Positions 1 to 9,936 of a stretch of DNA of 64,000 nt are shown here, piece by piece; within the stretch, counting starts at the first letter, position 1; every line of letters begins with the position of its first letter. Source of the DNA: Rhodamnia argentea (lineage: Eukaryota; Streptophyta; Magnoliopsida; Myrtales; Myrtaceae); NCBI RefSeq assembly GCF_020921035.1, contig NC_063155.1, forward strand, positions 21,533,311 to 21,597,310, in the 5' to 3' direction. The notes beneath the pieces are model-generated. The model saw only the letters and a list, made by a program, of their open reading frames with translations. It did no database searches and had not been told where the DNA came from. A program made the translations under genes and the position numbers.

Positions 1-107
1 CTTAGCTTTTAGATGGGTCGCTCAGAGAAGCATTTGAGATTTCGGATGAAAAAACGCTATACCGGGGAAAACGAGGAGAGCTTCTGTAAGTGAGAGGCGG
101 GAGAAAC

Positions 108-450
108 TAGGGGTGTGCAACCGGACCGGATCACCTGAAAAATAAATTTAGGAATCAATTCCTATTCAAACCAGTTTGGGTACATATTCTAATTTTTGGG
201 AACCGGATAGAACCGGTCCGATTCTCAATTTCAAGCGAAGACCCACCTAGAAATCGGACCTGTTTTGAAATCGGTTTTTAACTATTGTTAAAAAACTATA
301 TATAGTCTCGCTCGCTTCATCTCCTCTGTTTTTAGTGGATTGCAATTTCTATTGCTCATATTAGGGATAGTTGTTTTTGGCGGATACCCGAATTTTAATA
401 TTCAATCTTTCGTTGCTAATCACATTATTTTGTTGGAAAAAATAAAATTT

Positions 451-506
<56 letters not shown>

Positions 507-661
507 GTTCTTAGGTAGATCCCGAAATCGGACCGAAAAAACAGAATATGTCCCAAAACAGTTTCGAAGATGAAAATGGTAGGTTCTAAGTTTCAAAAAC
601 TGAGAATCTATTATCATAGGGTAGGTTTTAGATCTACCCGTTCGGACCATGCTCATCTCTA
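108..661. mobile_element. hAT-like non-autonomous TIR element (MITE)
   Basis: The ends read TAGGGGTGTGCA on the left and, reverse complemented, TAGAGATGAGCA on the right, the TAGRG-type termini usual for plant hAT elements. The interior is AT-rich, repeats GGACCGG/GAACCGGT words and contains a (GA)n run. The flanking octamers (ggagaaac and gggaaagc) match only in part, so the target-site duplication is doubtful. No transposase coding is visible. Confidence 0.55.
453..505. repeat. (AG)n microsatellite
   Basis: About 26 perfect AG units inside the hAT-like element. Open frames through it translate to Arg-Glu or Ser-Leu repeats and are not genes. Confidence 0.95.
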
Positions 662-951
662 GGGAAAGCACATACAGAATTCGAAACCTAATCTTAGGTC
701 TACAAGCGTGGCAAGATTTTTCTATGTTGGAGGGCTAAACATGGACACGATCAACTCTCCCTACTTAAATGACAAAGGCAATTGCAGCTCTTGATCCTGC
801 GGAACTCGAAATGATGCCGATTATCTGTTGATATAGAAAACTGCATTTTGCGAGCATTGCTATGCTCTCTATATTTTCCAAAATGAAAAGAAACGACCAA
901 AGAGGGAAGGTGAACGAAGCTTCCAGTTCAGCACTTTCAAAGAGGCGGCCC

Positions 952-955
952 AAAA
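952..955 (-). terminator. Pol III T-run terminator of tRNA-Leu
   Basis: Four T residues on the minus strand, about 10 nt after the last tRNA base; a minimal RNA polymerase III terminator. Confidence 0.55.
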
Positions 956-964
956 TAATCCATG

Positions 965-1048
965 TGCTGGCTGTGGGGTTCGAACCCACGCGCACTTATG
1001 TGCAGAAGATCTTAAGTCTTCCCCCTTAACCTCTCGGGCAAACCAGCA
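965..1048 (-). tRNA. tRNA-Leu (anticodon UAA)
   Basis: Read on the minus strand the 84 nt fold as a class II tRNA. The acceptor arms TGCTGGT and GCCAGCA pair fully with one G-U. The anticodon stem GAAGA/TCTTC encloses the loop CTTAAGA, giving anticodon UAA. A long variable arm follows, then the T arm with GGTTCGAACCC. No intron and no encoded CCA. Upstream (positions just above 1048) is an AT-rich TATA-like stretch about 30-40 nt away and a CAA motif within 10 nt, both typical of plant pol III tRNA genes. A T4 run (minus strand, 955-952) about 10 nt past the 3' end can serve as terminator. It lies divergent to U2AF35, 209 nt from that start codon. Confidence 0.95.
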
Positions 1049-1233
1049 CCTCCTTGTTCCATGTCTCCACATTATATTTAAATATTTTCTATGCGTCAAT
1101 AGAAACATCCAGAAACACCTGGCGCCAAAAATCCAACGGAGCCCCCATCGCTTCTCGCACACCCCACGCGAGCGAGAGGCGCCCTCGAGTCTCCTCATTG
1201 ATCCTGTCGTTGCTCTGCTGAATTCCAGTTTCT

Positions 1234-1257
1234 GTAGAGAGAGAGAGAGAGAGAGAG
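1234..1257 (+). repeat. (GA)n tract in the U2AF35 5' UTR, abutting the ATG
   Basis: Twelve GA units run directly into the start codon at 1258. Such GA/CT tracts are common in plant 5' UTRs and promoters; here the last repeat unit replaces a normal Kozak-type context upstream of ATGGCG. Confidence 0.85.
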
Positions 1258-3133
1258 ATGGCGGAGCATTTGGCGTCGATCTTCGGGACGGAGAAGGACC
1301 GCGTGAACTGCCCCTTCTACTTCAAGATCGGAGCGTGCAGGCATGGCGATCGCTGCTCGAGGCTCCACACCAAGCCCAGCATCAGCCCCACCCTCTTGCT
1401 CTCCAACATGTACCAGCGCCCCGACATGATCACCCCCGGCGTCGACGCCCAGGGCCAGCCCATCGACCCCCGCGAAATCCAGGAGCATTTCGAGGTATTT
1501 GTTTGCGATGATTCGGATTCTGATGAGGTGCCTGCTATCGATTACATTGTTATTAGTCGGCACTCTGTTTTGGTCGCCCTGGATTTTGACAGAGAAGGAT
1601 GACAGTCGATTTTATGGTGGTTCTTCCAATCGGAAGATAGCGCCGATGCTTTCTCTGTGTTTTAGACGTTTCACTACTGTGAATGAGCGCACAGTCGCCC
1701 GTGTGATCGTGTTACTGTACTACTCAAGCGCCTCGAGTTCGAATTCCTACATAAATTTCTTGGAAGTTTTGCTGGCTTCTAGTTCTCTAACCTCTGTCCG
1801 AGGATCGGAGGACGCCTCCTGTTCTCTAGAATCCGCGGGATCGGAGGCTCCATCATTCACGTCTTGTTAACCGTCAAACTGTAATTAATCCATCTTGTCG
1901 TGATCCCTGCTGTCCAACCGTGACATTCTGCTATCATCTACCGGTCAATGTCTTGTTTCAATTTTGCGGAAACTTCCATCATCTACACAAATTCCGAGGT
2001 CGGATGTGCGTCTTACCTCACATCGCAGGACTTTTACGAAGATCTGTTTGAAGAGCTGAACAAGTATGGAGAGCTTGAGAGCCTTAATGTCTGCGATAAC
2101 CTCTCTGACCACATGGTGACTGCTCTTGCAACTGAAAACGAGAACATCAGGAATACTCCTTTCCGCGACAATTTAATGCTTAATAGTCTGTTTTTTTTTA
2201 TAATTATTTCCTGAGCAGGTGGGCAATGTCTATGTTCAGTTTAGGGAGGAAGAACAGGCGGAAAGGGCCCTTCAGAGCCTGAGTGGAAGATATTATGCAG
2301 GTTAGGGAACCTATTGTTGGTGAAACACTTAAGAGTTTAATTGACTATCCATTCTTGGTTTGTTATTTGTGGCTTCTTACATTTCAGGCCGTCCCATTAT
2401 TGTTGATTACTCTCCGGTGACCGACTTCCGAGAAGCCACCTGTAGGCAATACGAAGAAGACAAGTGCAACCGTGGTGGATACTGCAATTTTATGCATTTG
2501 AAGAGTATTAGCAGGTACATGATGTATTTAATTAGCTTAGCTAAGTCCAATTTTTTCGCATGATTCTTTTGAGACTAGTTGACATCTCATACATAGGGAG
2601 TTGAAGCGGCAATTGTTTGGGAGGTAGCTTAGCTAAGTCCAATGTTTTTGCATGATTCTTATGAAACTAGTTGACATCTCATACATAGGGAGTTGAAGCA
2701 GCAATTGTTTGGGAGGTATCGGCGGAGGCATAGTCAGAGCCGGAGCCGGAGCCCCTATCGCCACTGTAGCTACGAAGAGCACTCTCATGGAGGAAGGGCA
2801 TATGGGAGGAGATATGATGAGTATGACTATCATGATAGCAGGAGCAGGAGGCACTGGAGCACAAGTCCTGGCCACCGGAGAGGGAGAAGTAGGAGCCCAC
2901 AAGGAAGGAGGAATGCCAGTCCAATTAGGGAAGGTAGTGAGGAGAGGCGTGCCAAAATTGAACAATGGAACAGGGAAAGGGAACAGCAAGAAAATGCTAA
3001 AGTGGCCAACTCTAACAGTAACAGCAACGGCAATCTTGAAAGTGCTATTAATCAGCATGTGAAAAATGGGGATTTGTGTGCATATCAAAAGCAGCAGCAG
3101 CCGCCTTCTCAGGATGGAGTATATGGATATTGA
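1258..3133 (+). CDS. U2AF35: Splicing factor U2AF small subunit (U2AF35), five coding exons
   Basis: Small subunit of the U2 auxiliary factor, which recognises the AG at 3' splice sites in the nucleus and pairs with U2AF65. Exons by GT-AG borders and family homology: 1258-1494, 2029-2115, 2219-2300, 2388-2514, 2689-3133; 978 nt, 325 aa, close to the family length. Zinc finger 1 is C18-X8-C27-X5-C33-X3-H37; a U2AF-homology RRM spans about 43-147; zinc finger 2 is C154-X7-C162-X5-C168-X3-H172. An RS domain rich in RSRSRSP, SRSR and RRGRSRSP words follows, then the [16 protein letters not shown] motif. The start is the first ATG after a GA-rich leader. Odd point: the 3' end of intron 4 and the beginning of exon 5 are duplicated (2533-2716); I used the second copy because only it continues in frame into the RS domain. 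It gives ELKQQLFGR where the other copy gives ELKRQLFGR. Confidence 0.95.
2533..2716 (+). repeat. 92-bp tandem duplication over the U2AF35 intron 4/exon 5 boundary
   Basis: Copies 2533-2624 and 2625-2716 have equal length and differ at 5 positions by my alignment. Each carries the intron end (...CATACATAG) and the first 28 nt of exon coding. The unit therefore repeats a 3' splice acceptor together with the coding sequence for ELKxQLFGR. The low divergence suggests a recent event. Confidence 0.95.
2597..2623 (+). other. Potential 27-nt in-frame microexon of U2AF35
   Basis: In the upstream duplicate copy the acceptor CATAG lies at 2592-2596 and a donor-like AG|GTAGCT at 2622-2629. Inclusion would add 27 nt (nine codons) and duplicate the peptide RELKRQLFG before the normal exon 5. 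If only the first acceptor is used and no splice follows, translation stops at TAG 2625-2627, giving about 187 aa without the RS domain. Splicing use is inferred, not shown. Confidence 0.4.
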
Positions 3134-5990
3134 TTGAATTCTGAGTTAATGGTTTGTTTCTTTCTCCTTTTCATTTCGATTTCATAGCCATTTAGCAGCT
3201 AGCTTATGAAAGTTTCCCATTAAGTGAAGGCATTCTTTTAATAAGTGAATCTTACCGCACATTTTCCACTGTGCAGGTGCTGTGCAGGTTCATTGTTCTG
3301 TGATGTGGTAGTAAATTTTGTTTACCTCAAAGCATCTTCATCATGATTATAGGATGATTGATTTCGTGCGTGATTTGCATCTATGCCACCTTCCTTTTTT
3401 CCTTCTACCTATTTGCCAATACTGAACTCGACCCATCTGCCTCCACAATTTTTTCCTGCAAAGTCCTGCTTTATTTCTTGGGTAACTCTGTCATTCTTTC
3501 ATGACATAGTGAGTCTTCTAAGTCCTACTTAATTTTTGGGTAACTCTGCCATTCTTTTATGGCATAGTAGGGCATTCTCTAATCAATTTCTATTTGTCAT
3601 CTCCAATCAATTTCTATCCATAAAAATGGAAGGATAGTTTTAAATTATCTATGACAGTGCACGTCCCCTCTTGTTCGCTTGATTTTCGCATACAAATTTT
3701 TGCAAAGGTGTTAACACAACTTTGTGATTACCAAAATTTCCTCACACGTCGCATCTTTTGGTGGGTTTTTGGCTATTGAATTTGTTCATTATCTGGCTTC
3801 AAGATTGTAAATATTGACTGTTAATTGATGAAGTGTCTGCATTTCCTTTGGAATCTGAAGTCTTTATTTCATTGGCCAATGTGACTTGACTTATCAAAAT
3901 GACCCACAAAAAATCATGTCGCCTTGGCAATTGACATATGCACAATATAATATGACAAACTCAACAAGCCCTTTCATCTGTGTCATTTCTGAGATAAATT
4001 CTCAGCTTGACTTGTTTTTGTTACTTTTATACACTTTTCGTTTGAGTATAAAGGTGGCAACTTGGCCTTTGCAAGTGTGCATCTGGCATGTAGTTTTAGG
4101 TCATTTATTCGTCTTTTAATCTCAGGAACTCGGTGCGCGCACGTCAAGACTTATGTTGAAGCAAACTTCCACGTTTTTTATGGTTCTGCTTTCTGATTTC
4201 ACCATCTACTATTTGCGAATTATGTAATAATGAGATCTTACGTGCCTTTGGAGTCTTGCAGGTCGAGGTTCTGCATTCTCCAAGTGGATCCAGTGTTTTA
4301 CATCTATAGTTTATCAGAAGAAAATAAATCCTGTGTTTGATCATGGTTTCCCTGTGTGTACAGGTTGCTCGTCAGATCATGGAGAATTGGGTCTGGAGGA
4401 TCTTTGGGAGTAATCTAAGTACATGTCTTGCTTTATTTCATGCAAACCAGGAGACAGCGATGTTAGTTTCTGTTTTCTGCTTTGATCATCATGAGGACTC
4501 TTGTTACTAGTAGAATGCTTACATTCCATCTGACGAACTGTTTAATGGCTCATAATAGCTAGATTTGATTGTACTAGGATGAAGCAAATGAACCATTGGT
4601 GGTGGTTGTTTCAGAAGAGATGCATCTGCATCCCGCAATTTGATGAGCTTCCTGGGAAGTCATTGTCCAAATTGTGGTTTTGATTTTGATGGGAAAGAGC
4701 ATGCATGCGAACCGAAGCATGCCGCGGATATTCTTTTGGTCGACCTTGTTTCATTCACTAGTATGCAGTTTTAGCCCACGAGACTCATACAAGATTCGGC
4801 TCTTCACGGTATGTCAGCTTATAACTGAGACCCAAGTACCATGGTGAAGGGGGAAATGATACTGCGTACTCGCATATTGTGCTGCTTTGCTTTCAAGTTG
4901 CGTCATTCGTTGCTATAACAAAACAATGAGCTCGATAAGTTTAACCAGGACTGGAAGATGTAAGGTGCATATATGCTTTTGCTCAGCGATGGGGGTTCAG
5001 ATATGTGTTACCTTCTAGCTTTAAGTTTCGTTTTTGAATCGCTTGATTCTTGACGAGGTGTTCTTGGTGCTCGTTGAGGCAAATACCAACCAAATGAAGC
5101 CTTGCGTGCGAGTTTATCCATCAGGACTCGTTCCACTTCGTAAGATTTGCCATATTTTGTGTTCTTTGAAGGACGGGTTCGTGCATAATTTTAAGCTGGA
5201 CTGCAATTACAGGGGAGAAGTCGTGTTGGGGGATTAGGAATGGATGCAAGCGAATAAGGAAGATGATATAAATCCGATTCTCCACGTCGTATTAGTGTTA
5301 AATGACTTGATGGTGGAAACAATCCATCCAGGCTTTTACCTTGTGTTTACCTGTAGTCAAGCAGAAAAACATTCTTTTCTTATTCCAAGTTTTGTCAAAG
5401 CACGTTAGAAAGTTGGATATATCGCGAGAAAAACTGCATTTGAAAGTTTTAATGTCTTTGCTTGATGGCTGGACACAATTTAACAAAACCATGATAAGAT
5501 AACACACTGAATTACCAGTAACGACTATTTGTTTCAAGACTGATAGTTTAACGCATCACCACTAGATGGGAACTAAAATGTTTTGAGTCAAGTTTAATGT
5601 CGGGGAAGACAAGCAATTCTTCCAAAAACTAAAATGTCTGGAAGTCCATGTCTATGTATCAGGGGGAAATTGCCCCTGATTTTTTAGGCCTGTGTAAATT
5701 GTCTTCCGACGTTTGAAATCTACAACTAGCTCCCTCAAGTTTACAAATCGGTTGCGCTATGTACCCTCACGTCTACGTTAGACCATATTTTGTGTGGAGC
5801 TCTGATCATGGGACTGAGTCTGAGCACCGGTTCCGTTTCAACTCTGGGATCCGGTGGAACCAATCGCTCAAGGCTAGATCTCAAGTTTGGGTTGGTTCTT
5901 GAGTATATAACCTTTGAGCCCTGAGAACCAGTAATGATCGGCTTGGCTCGGCTCCCCCGTAAATGCCATGAATACGTCGTGATGTAAGGC
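3134..5990. other. 3' flank of U2AF35 and intergenic sequence
   Basis: The start should be the U2AF35 3' UTR. The rest is moderately AT-rich unique-looking sequence with no open frame I can relate to a family. Some acceptor-like spots (for example CTTGCAG near 4260) could mark spliced non-coding 3' parts, but I cannot establish this. Confidence 0.4.
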
Positions 5991-5991
5991 T

Positions 5992-6235
5992 AGGCTCTGT
6001 TTATTTAGCAGAAAATAAACTATTTAAAAAATATGTTTCTAAATATGATTGTTTGTATTTTTTTAAATAATTAGTTAATGTAAAATATATTTACTATCGG
6101 CAACAATTTATATCTAAGCATTTTCATATATAATGAAAAATATTTTTCGTTCATTTATTTTGTTAATGATGCAAGCTATTATTTTTAGGAAAATAAATTT
6201 CAAATTATTCATTTTTCGTAAAACAAATGGACCTT
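5992..6235. mobile_element. Short TIR element (MITE-like)
   Basis: The left end AGGCTCTGTTTATTTAGC and the reverse complement of the right end (AGGTCCATTTGTTTTACG) are imperfect inverted repeats around a very AT-rich core. The same end type recurs at 8960-9453. No coding capacity; no target-site duplication recognised. Confidence 0.5.
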
Positions 6236-6515
6236 AAGTGAGCATTTCCACTGAGCTAACCCGAAATTGTTTGACACTAGTTACATGTATGATATATGAC
6301 ATCTATAATCCGATTTCACAAAATAAGCACAATTCTCAAATACAACCACAAACCGACTTATAATCGACCAGCCCAATCTCAAGCCAGCTCCAAGTGCAAC
6401 CCAATTGGTTGTTTTCTAATTCCAAAAAATCAGGCCGAGACCTCTCGGGTCAGGTTTTGGTTAGTCCGTGTATTTCTTCACACACAAGCGTATATATGAT
6501 ATAGAAATAAATGCA

Positions 6516-6885
6516 TTGGAGGTTTTAAAACTTGCCACGAAAGTACAATCGAGTCCTAAAACTTTCAAAGAGCACAATCAAGTCCTAAAACTCACTATAA
6601 AAGCGCAATCGAATTCTAAAACTTTTAAAAGACATATTCAAATCCTAAAATTTATCACGAAAGTGAAATAGAGTTCTAAAATTTTCAAAAAGTACAATCA
6701 ATCGAATAACTTGATTTATGAAATAAAGTCATTCGTCGATTACCCTTTTTGAAAGTTTTAGGATTTTATTATACTTTTTAAAATAATTTAGAATTTAATT
6801 ACACTTTTAAAATTTTTAATATTTAATTATATATTTTAAATATTTTAAGATCAATTATATTTTTGTGATAAATTTTATGACCTGT
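6516..6885. mobile_element. Long inverted-repeat relic of the 'cctaaaac' family
   Basis: The left arm repeats units such as AGTCCTAAAACTTTCAAA and CACGAAAGTACAATC; the right arm carries the reverse complement in decayed form (GAAAGTTTTAGGATTTTATT). These words also occur near 16480, 22320, 23560 and 46970, so this is one member of a dispersed inverted-repeat family. Boundaries are approximate. Confidence 0.5.
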
Positions 6886-7286
6886 AATGCATGATCAACT
6901 TCCTTTTCACAACTAGTTGCGTGGATAGATATATTAAAGAAAAATTTTGGCTGGTGTCGGCCCTGGAGGGCTGCTGATTGCCACACGTCAAGGAGGAATT
7001 TGTCTTAAAGGATGAATTAATAAGACGACAAAGCTCTTCATTGCAACAACACCGCATTAAATTTCACATGACAGAAGAAGCTCTACATACATTGGCCCAA
7101 GAACAGGGAAACTCTGTACAAATCCCCCAAAAAAAAAATTTGAAATCTACACAAAAATCGCGATCAGGTTGGATTCGAATCGCGGCGCTCATACTTTCTA
7201 TGGAGGATATTCTACTAAATGATCGCGATTATCTCTGCGCCTATGGCGAAGGTGATCGGAGATGGTCTGGACGATGAAGCAGCCAA

Positions 7287-7952
7287 CTACTGTAGCAAGA
7301 AATCAATGAACTTCAACCAATTGAATCCGGTCTTTGCGGCTTTCTGAGCTTCGCAAGAGCACGACGAAGTCGCCGCCGCCGAGCAACCGCCGTAGCTGTC
7401 GGCCGGACCGCCAGCGATGGCCTTCTTGGGACAGACAAAGAAGTTCCTCGATCCTAATGCCATCAGCTTCTCCTCCCTATCCAAACCTGTAATTCCCAAA
7501 ACAAAATGGATTTAGAGACGAAAGCTGCGCATGCATGGATCAAGATGGCGTAGCCCTCCGATTCTCTTACTTTCTAAGCTGAATTGCGAATAGTGGAGGT
7601 CGAAGGGCGGCGGATCGTCCGACGCCAGGGCGGGACGCCGCCCTTCCTTCGCGTACTGCCTCACGACGGCGGCCACCAGATCTCCGACCGTCGACTCCGG
7701 CGTCATCACCACCTGCACAGCCCCGACGCTGCCGAGCACCGTCACGTTCAACAGCAGCTTTGTCAAGCGCGGCCTCGGCTCCGGCAGCGATGCAGGCGGC
7801 AGAAGCTCCGGCGCCGTCATCGGTCGGGCCAACTCCTTCGCCGCCGCGATCGCCGGCGGAACGCGGCCGTGGAACGAGGACGCCTTCTTCGGCAACTTTC
7901 CCCTCCGGCCCCTGTCCTCCGTCGCCGTCCGGTGAGACTTAGAAGTGGGCAT
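7287..7952 (-). CDS. At4g22758-like plant protein, two exons
   Basis: Exon 1 is 7952-7571 and exon 2 is 7486-7287 on the minus strand, joined by GTAAGAG...TTACAG; 193 aa. The basic N-terminus (MPTSKSHR...) is followed, from about residue 60, by a compact domain: LTKLLLNVTVLGSVGAVQVV, then a segment with ESTVGDLVAAVVRQYAKEGRRP, then FDLHYSQFSLESLDREEKLM and LGSRNFFVCPK. This arrangement is that of plant proteins annotated as At4g22758-like (DUF7054); their biochemical role is unknown to me. The splice restores the block SLESLDREEKL across the junction, strong support for the model. The C-terminus has a Ser/Cys-rich stretch (SSCSCEAQ). I took the ATG at 7952; an in-frame upstream start at 8024 would add residues that look untranslated. 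Confidence 0.85.
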
Positions 7953-8520
7953 GGCTGAGTTATGTAAATAGAGAAGCAGGGGATTGGTGGAGCAGGCTTT
8001 CGGGATTTGTCCGGGGGTTACCACCGGCTACCGCAAACGGCGGTAACGGAAGAAGCGGGGGCGAGGGAAACCGAGAGCTGGAGAGTGGCTTGGGCTCTCA
8101 GGTTCCCGGTGGCCGGCTGCTATCATAACCAGGGTGATCAAACCGTAAACGATGGAGAAAACAGAGGGCAAAAGGTTTTGCAGGGGTAAGAGAATGGCGG
8201 ACGAGTTCGAGGAGAGGCTTGTGCGCGGACTTATAAAGGGAGGTGAACATACCAGAGCCCGCGAGAGTGCCCTGGTTTTTGTGAAGTGCGACCGGCTTTA
8301 ACCGGTTGACTAAGAGAGAGAAGGGGATGAATCTAGTTCAAAGGAGACCGGCATTTGCCTGTGGTGAGTGAGTGAATCTGTATTTTATATTCGTTATTAT
8401 GACATGCTACGCTCTGATATACCAATCCCGACCGATTGAACCGGTAAACTTCGTATGTCTTGGTCCAGGTGTGATAAATGTGAGTACTCACAGCTAGGTC
8501 GCGTATAGTTTCGGCACGGG

Positions 8521-8943
8521 TAAATTATCCAAAAAATCCTAAACCTATTACACTTATCCACTTTGTTCTTAAACGTTTTAATTTTATCAATTGAGTTCAT
8601 CCGACGAATTTTAGCTGAAATCGCTAAAGTGGACGCCGAACATCCTATGTGACACTGCCGGCGTTAATGTGGATAATTTTTATAATTTTTTTTTTTAAAA
8701 TTTTAAAATTTTTATTTTTGATTTTTCTTTCTTTCTTTTTCTTTTTTTCTATCAAATTCGAGGAGGCAGAGGCCGACGAGAGTCGCTGGCGTTCACGTTA
8801 GCGATTTTTGGGTAAAATTAGCCGGATTGACTCATTTGACAAAGTATAAAAAAATTTAGGACTCAATTGGCCAAAATTAAAATGTTTAAGAATGAAGTGG
8901 CCAAAATACAATAGATTTAGCGCTTTTTGGACAATTTTTTCAT
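8521..8943. mobile_element. MITE with long terminal inverted repeats
   Basis: The left arm TTATCCAAAAAATCCTAAAC onward is matched over roughly 100 bp by the reverse complement of the right arm (TTGTCCAAAAAGCGCTAAAT onward). Between them is a short core with AT runs and a GC-rich patch (GAGGCCGACGAGAG). The long TIRs suggest a Mutator-type MITE. No target-site duplication was found by eye. Confidence 0.6.
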
Positions 8944-8959
8944 ATTTGTATTCTAATCA

Positions 8960-9453
8960 AGGCTCCGTTCGTTTAGCAGAAAAGTAATTTTCTAGAAAAA
9001 AAAAATCGGTATTCGGTTGAGACCCGAAAATAAACTAAGAAATATTTGCCGACGTTTGGTAAGGAAAATCTATTTTAATTTTTCTGCCGTCATTTGGTCA
9101 GAAATTGTTTATGTGGACTTCAGCCGTTCTACGTAATACGATCGACGCTAACATGGATAATTTTCATAAATTAAAAATGTATATTTTTAAATAATTTTTA
9201 TTTTATTTTATTTTTCCTTTTCCTTCTTCCTCCGCCGTCACCAGTCGACAATGGCCACTTGCCTTGAGCTTGACGACCTCAGGCTCCGACAGGTATCCAA
9301 CTGAGAAAAAAGAAAAAAAGAAAAGGAAACTAAAAAATAATTAAAAGAAACATAAAAATAAATATATAATTTTATTAGAATTAAAACAGAGCCTAAATTC
9401 CAAAAATCTGGAAAATATTTTCATTCAAGTTTTTTGCGAAATGAACGAGGCCT
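8960..9453. mobile_element. TIR element, 'GGCTCCGTTCGTTTAGC' type
   Basis: The left end AAGGCTCCGTTCGTTTAGCA and the reverse complement of the right end (AGGCCTCGTTCATTTCGC) are imperfect inverted repeats. The core is AT-rich with a small GC patch near 9230-9300. Related ends at 5992-6235. Confidence 0.5.
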
Positions 9454-9484
9454 AAATGATTTCTACATCGAGATTGTTTCTATT

Positions 9485-9936
9485 TTAGGATACGTTTATT
9501 TTGGAGGGAAACTTGATGAAAAAGGAAAATGATCTTGAGAAAATAAATTTTTAGGAAAAGGTGTTTTCCTTTACTTTCGATCCGATTTGAAAAATGATTT
9601 CAATCTCATGACTTATTGAGGTAAAAAAAAATTGAATATTTAAACAATTTTTATTAGTTCATTTATATTTATATATTTATATTTTTTTGCTTTCTGGTGC
9701 TCGACGACCGGCAAATGAAGAAGAAAAAATATAAAATATAGAATAAAATATAAAAAGTTATTGAAAATTTAGCAATGAGCAATTTCATAAAGTACTTTCA
9801 CCTCTTTAAATTTAGAAATTGGCTTTTCTAATTTCATACATGAATTTCGCGAAATTATTTTCGACAAATCAAATGGATGAAAATCTAGAAAGTCATTTCT
9901 CGAAAAATATTTTCGCTCAAATAAAAGCACCCTAAA
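9485..9936. mobile_element. TIR element, 'TTAGGATACGTTTATTTT' type
   Basis: The left end TTAGGATACGTTTATTTTGG and the reverse complement of the right end (TTAGGGTGCTTTTATTTGAG) match. AT-rich arms frame a short GC patch near 9695-9715. It lies immediately after the element at 8960-9453, so three TIR elements follow each other here. Confidence 0.5.

Noticed and set aside
340-671. Frames with Arg-Glu or Ser-Leu repeats, also near 21932-22294, 24487-24858 and 55582-55770
   Set aside because: Translations of GA microsatellites.
1499-1870. Frame inside U2AF35 intron 1
   Set aside because: Lies between confirmed exon borders; no family features.
7512-8024. Start of the At4g22758-like protein at 8024 and reading through the donor at 7570
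   Set aside because: The residues before MPTSKSHR look like leader sequence, and reading on past 7571 loses the conserved SLESLDREEKL block restored by splicing.
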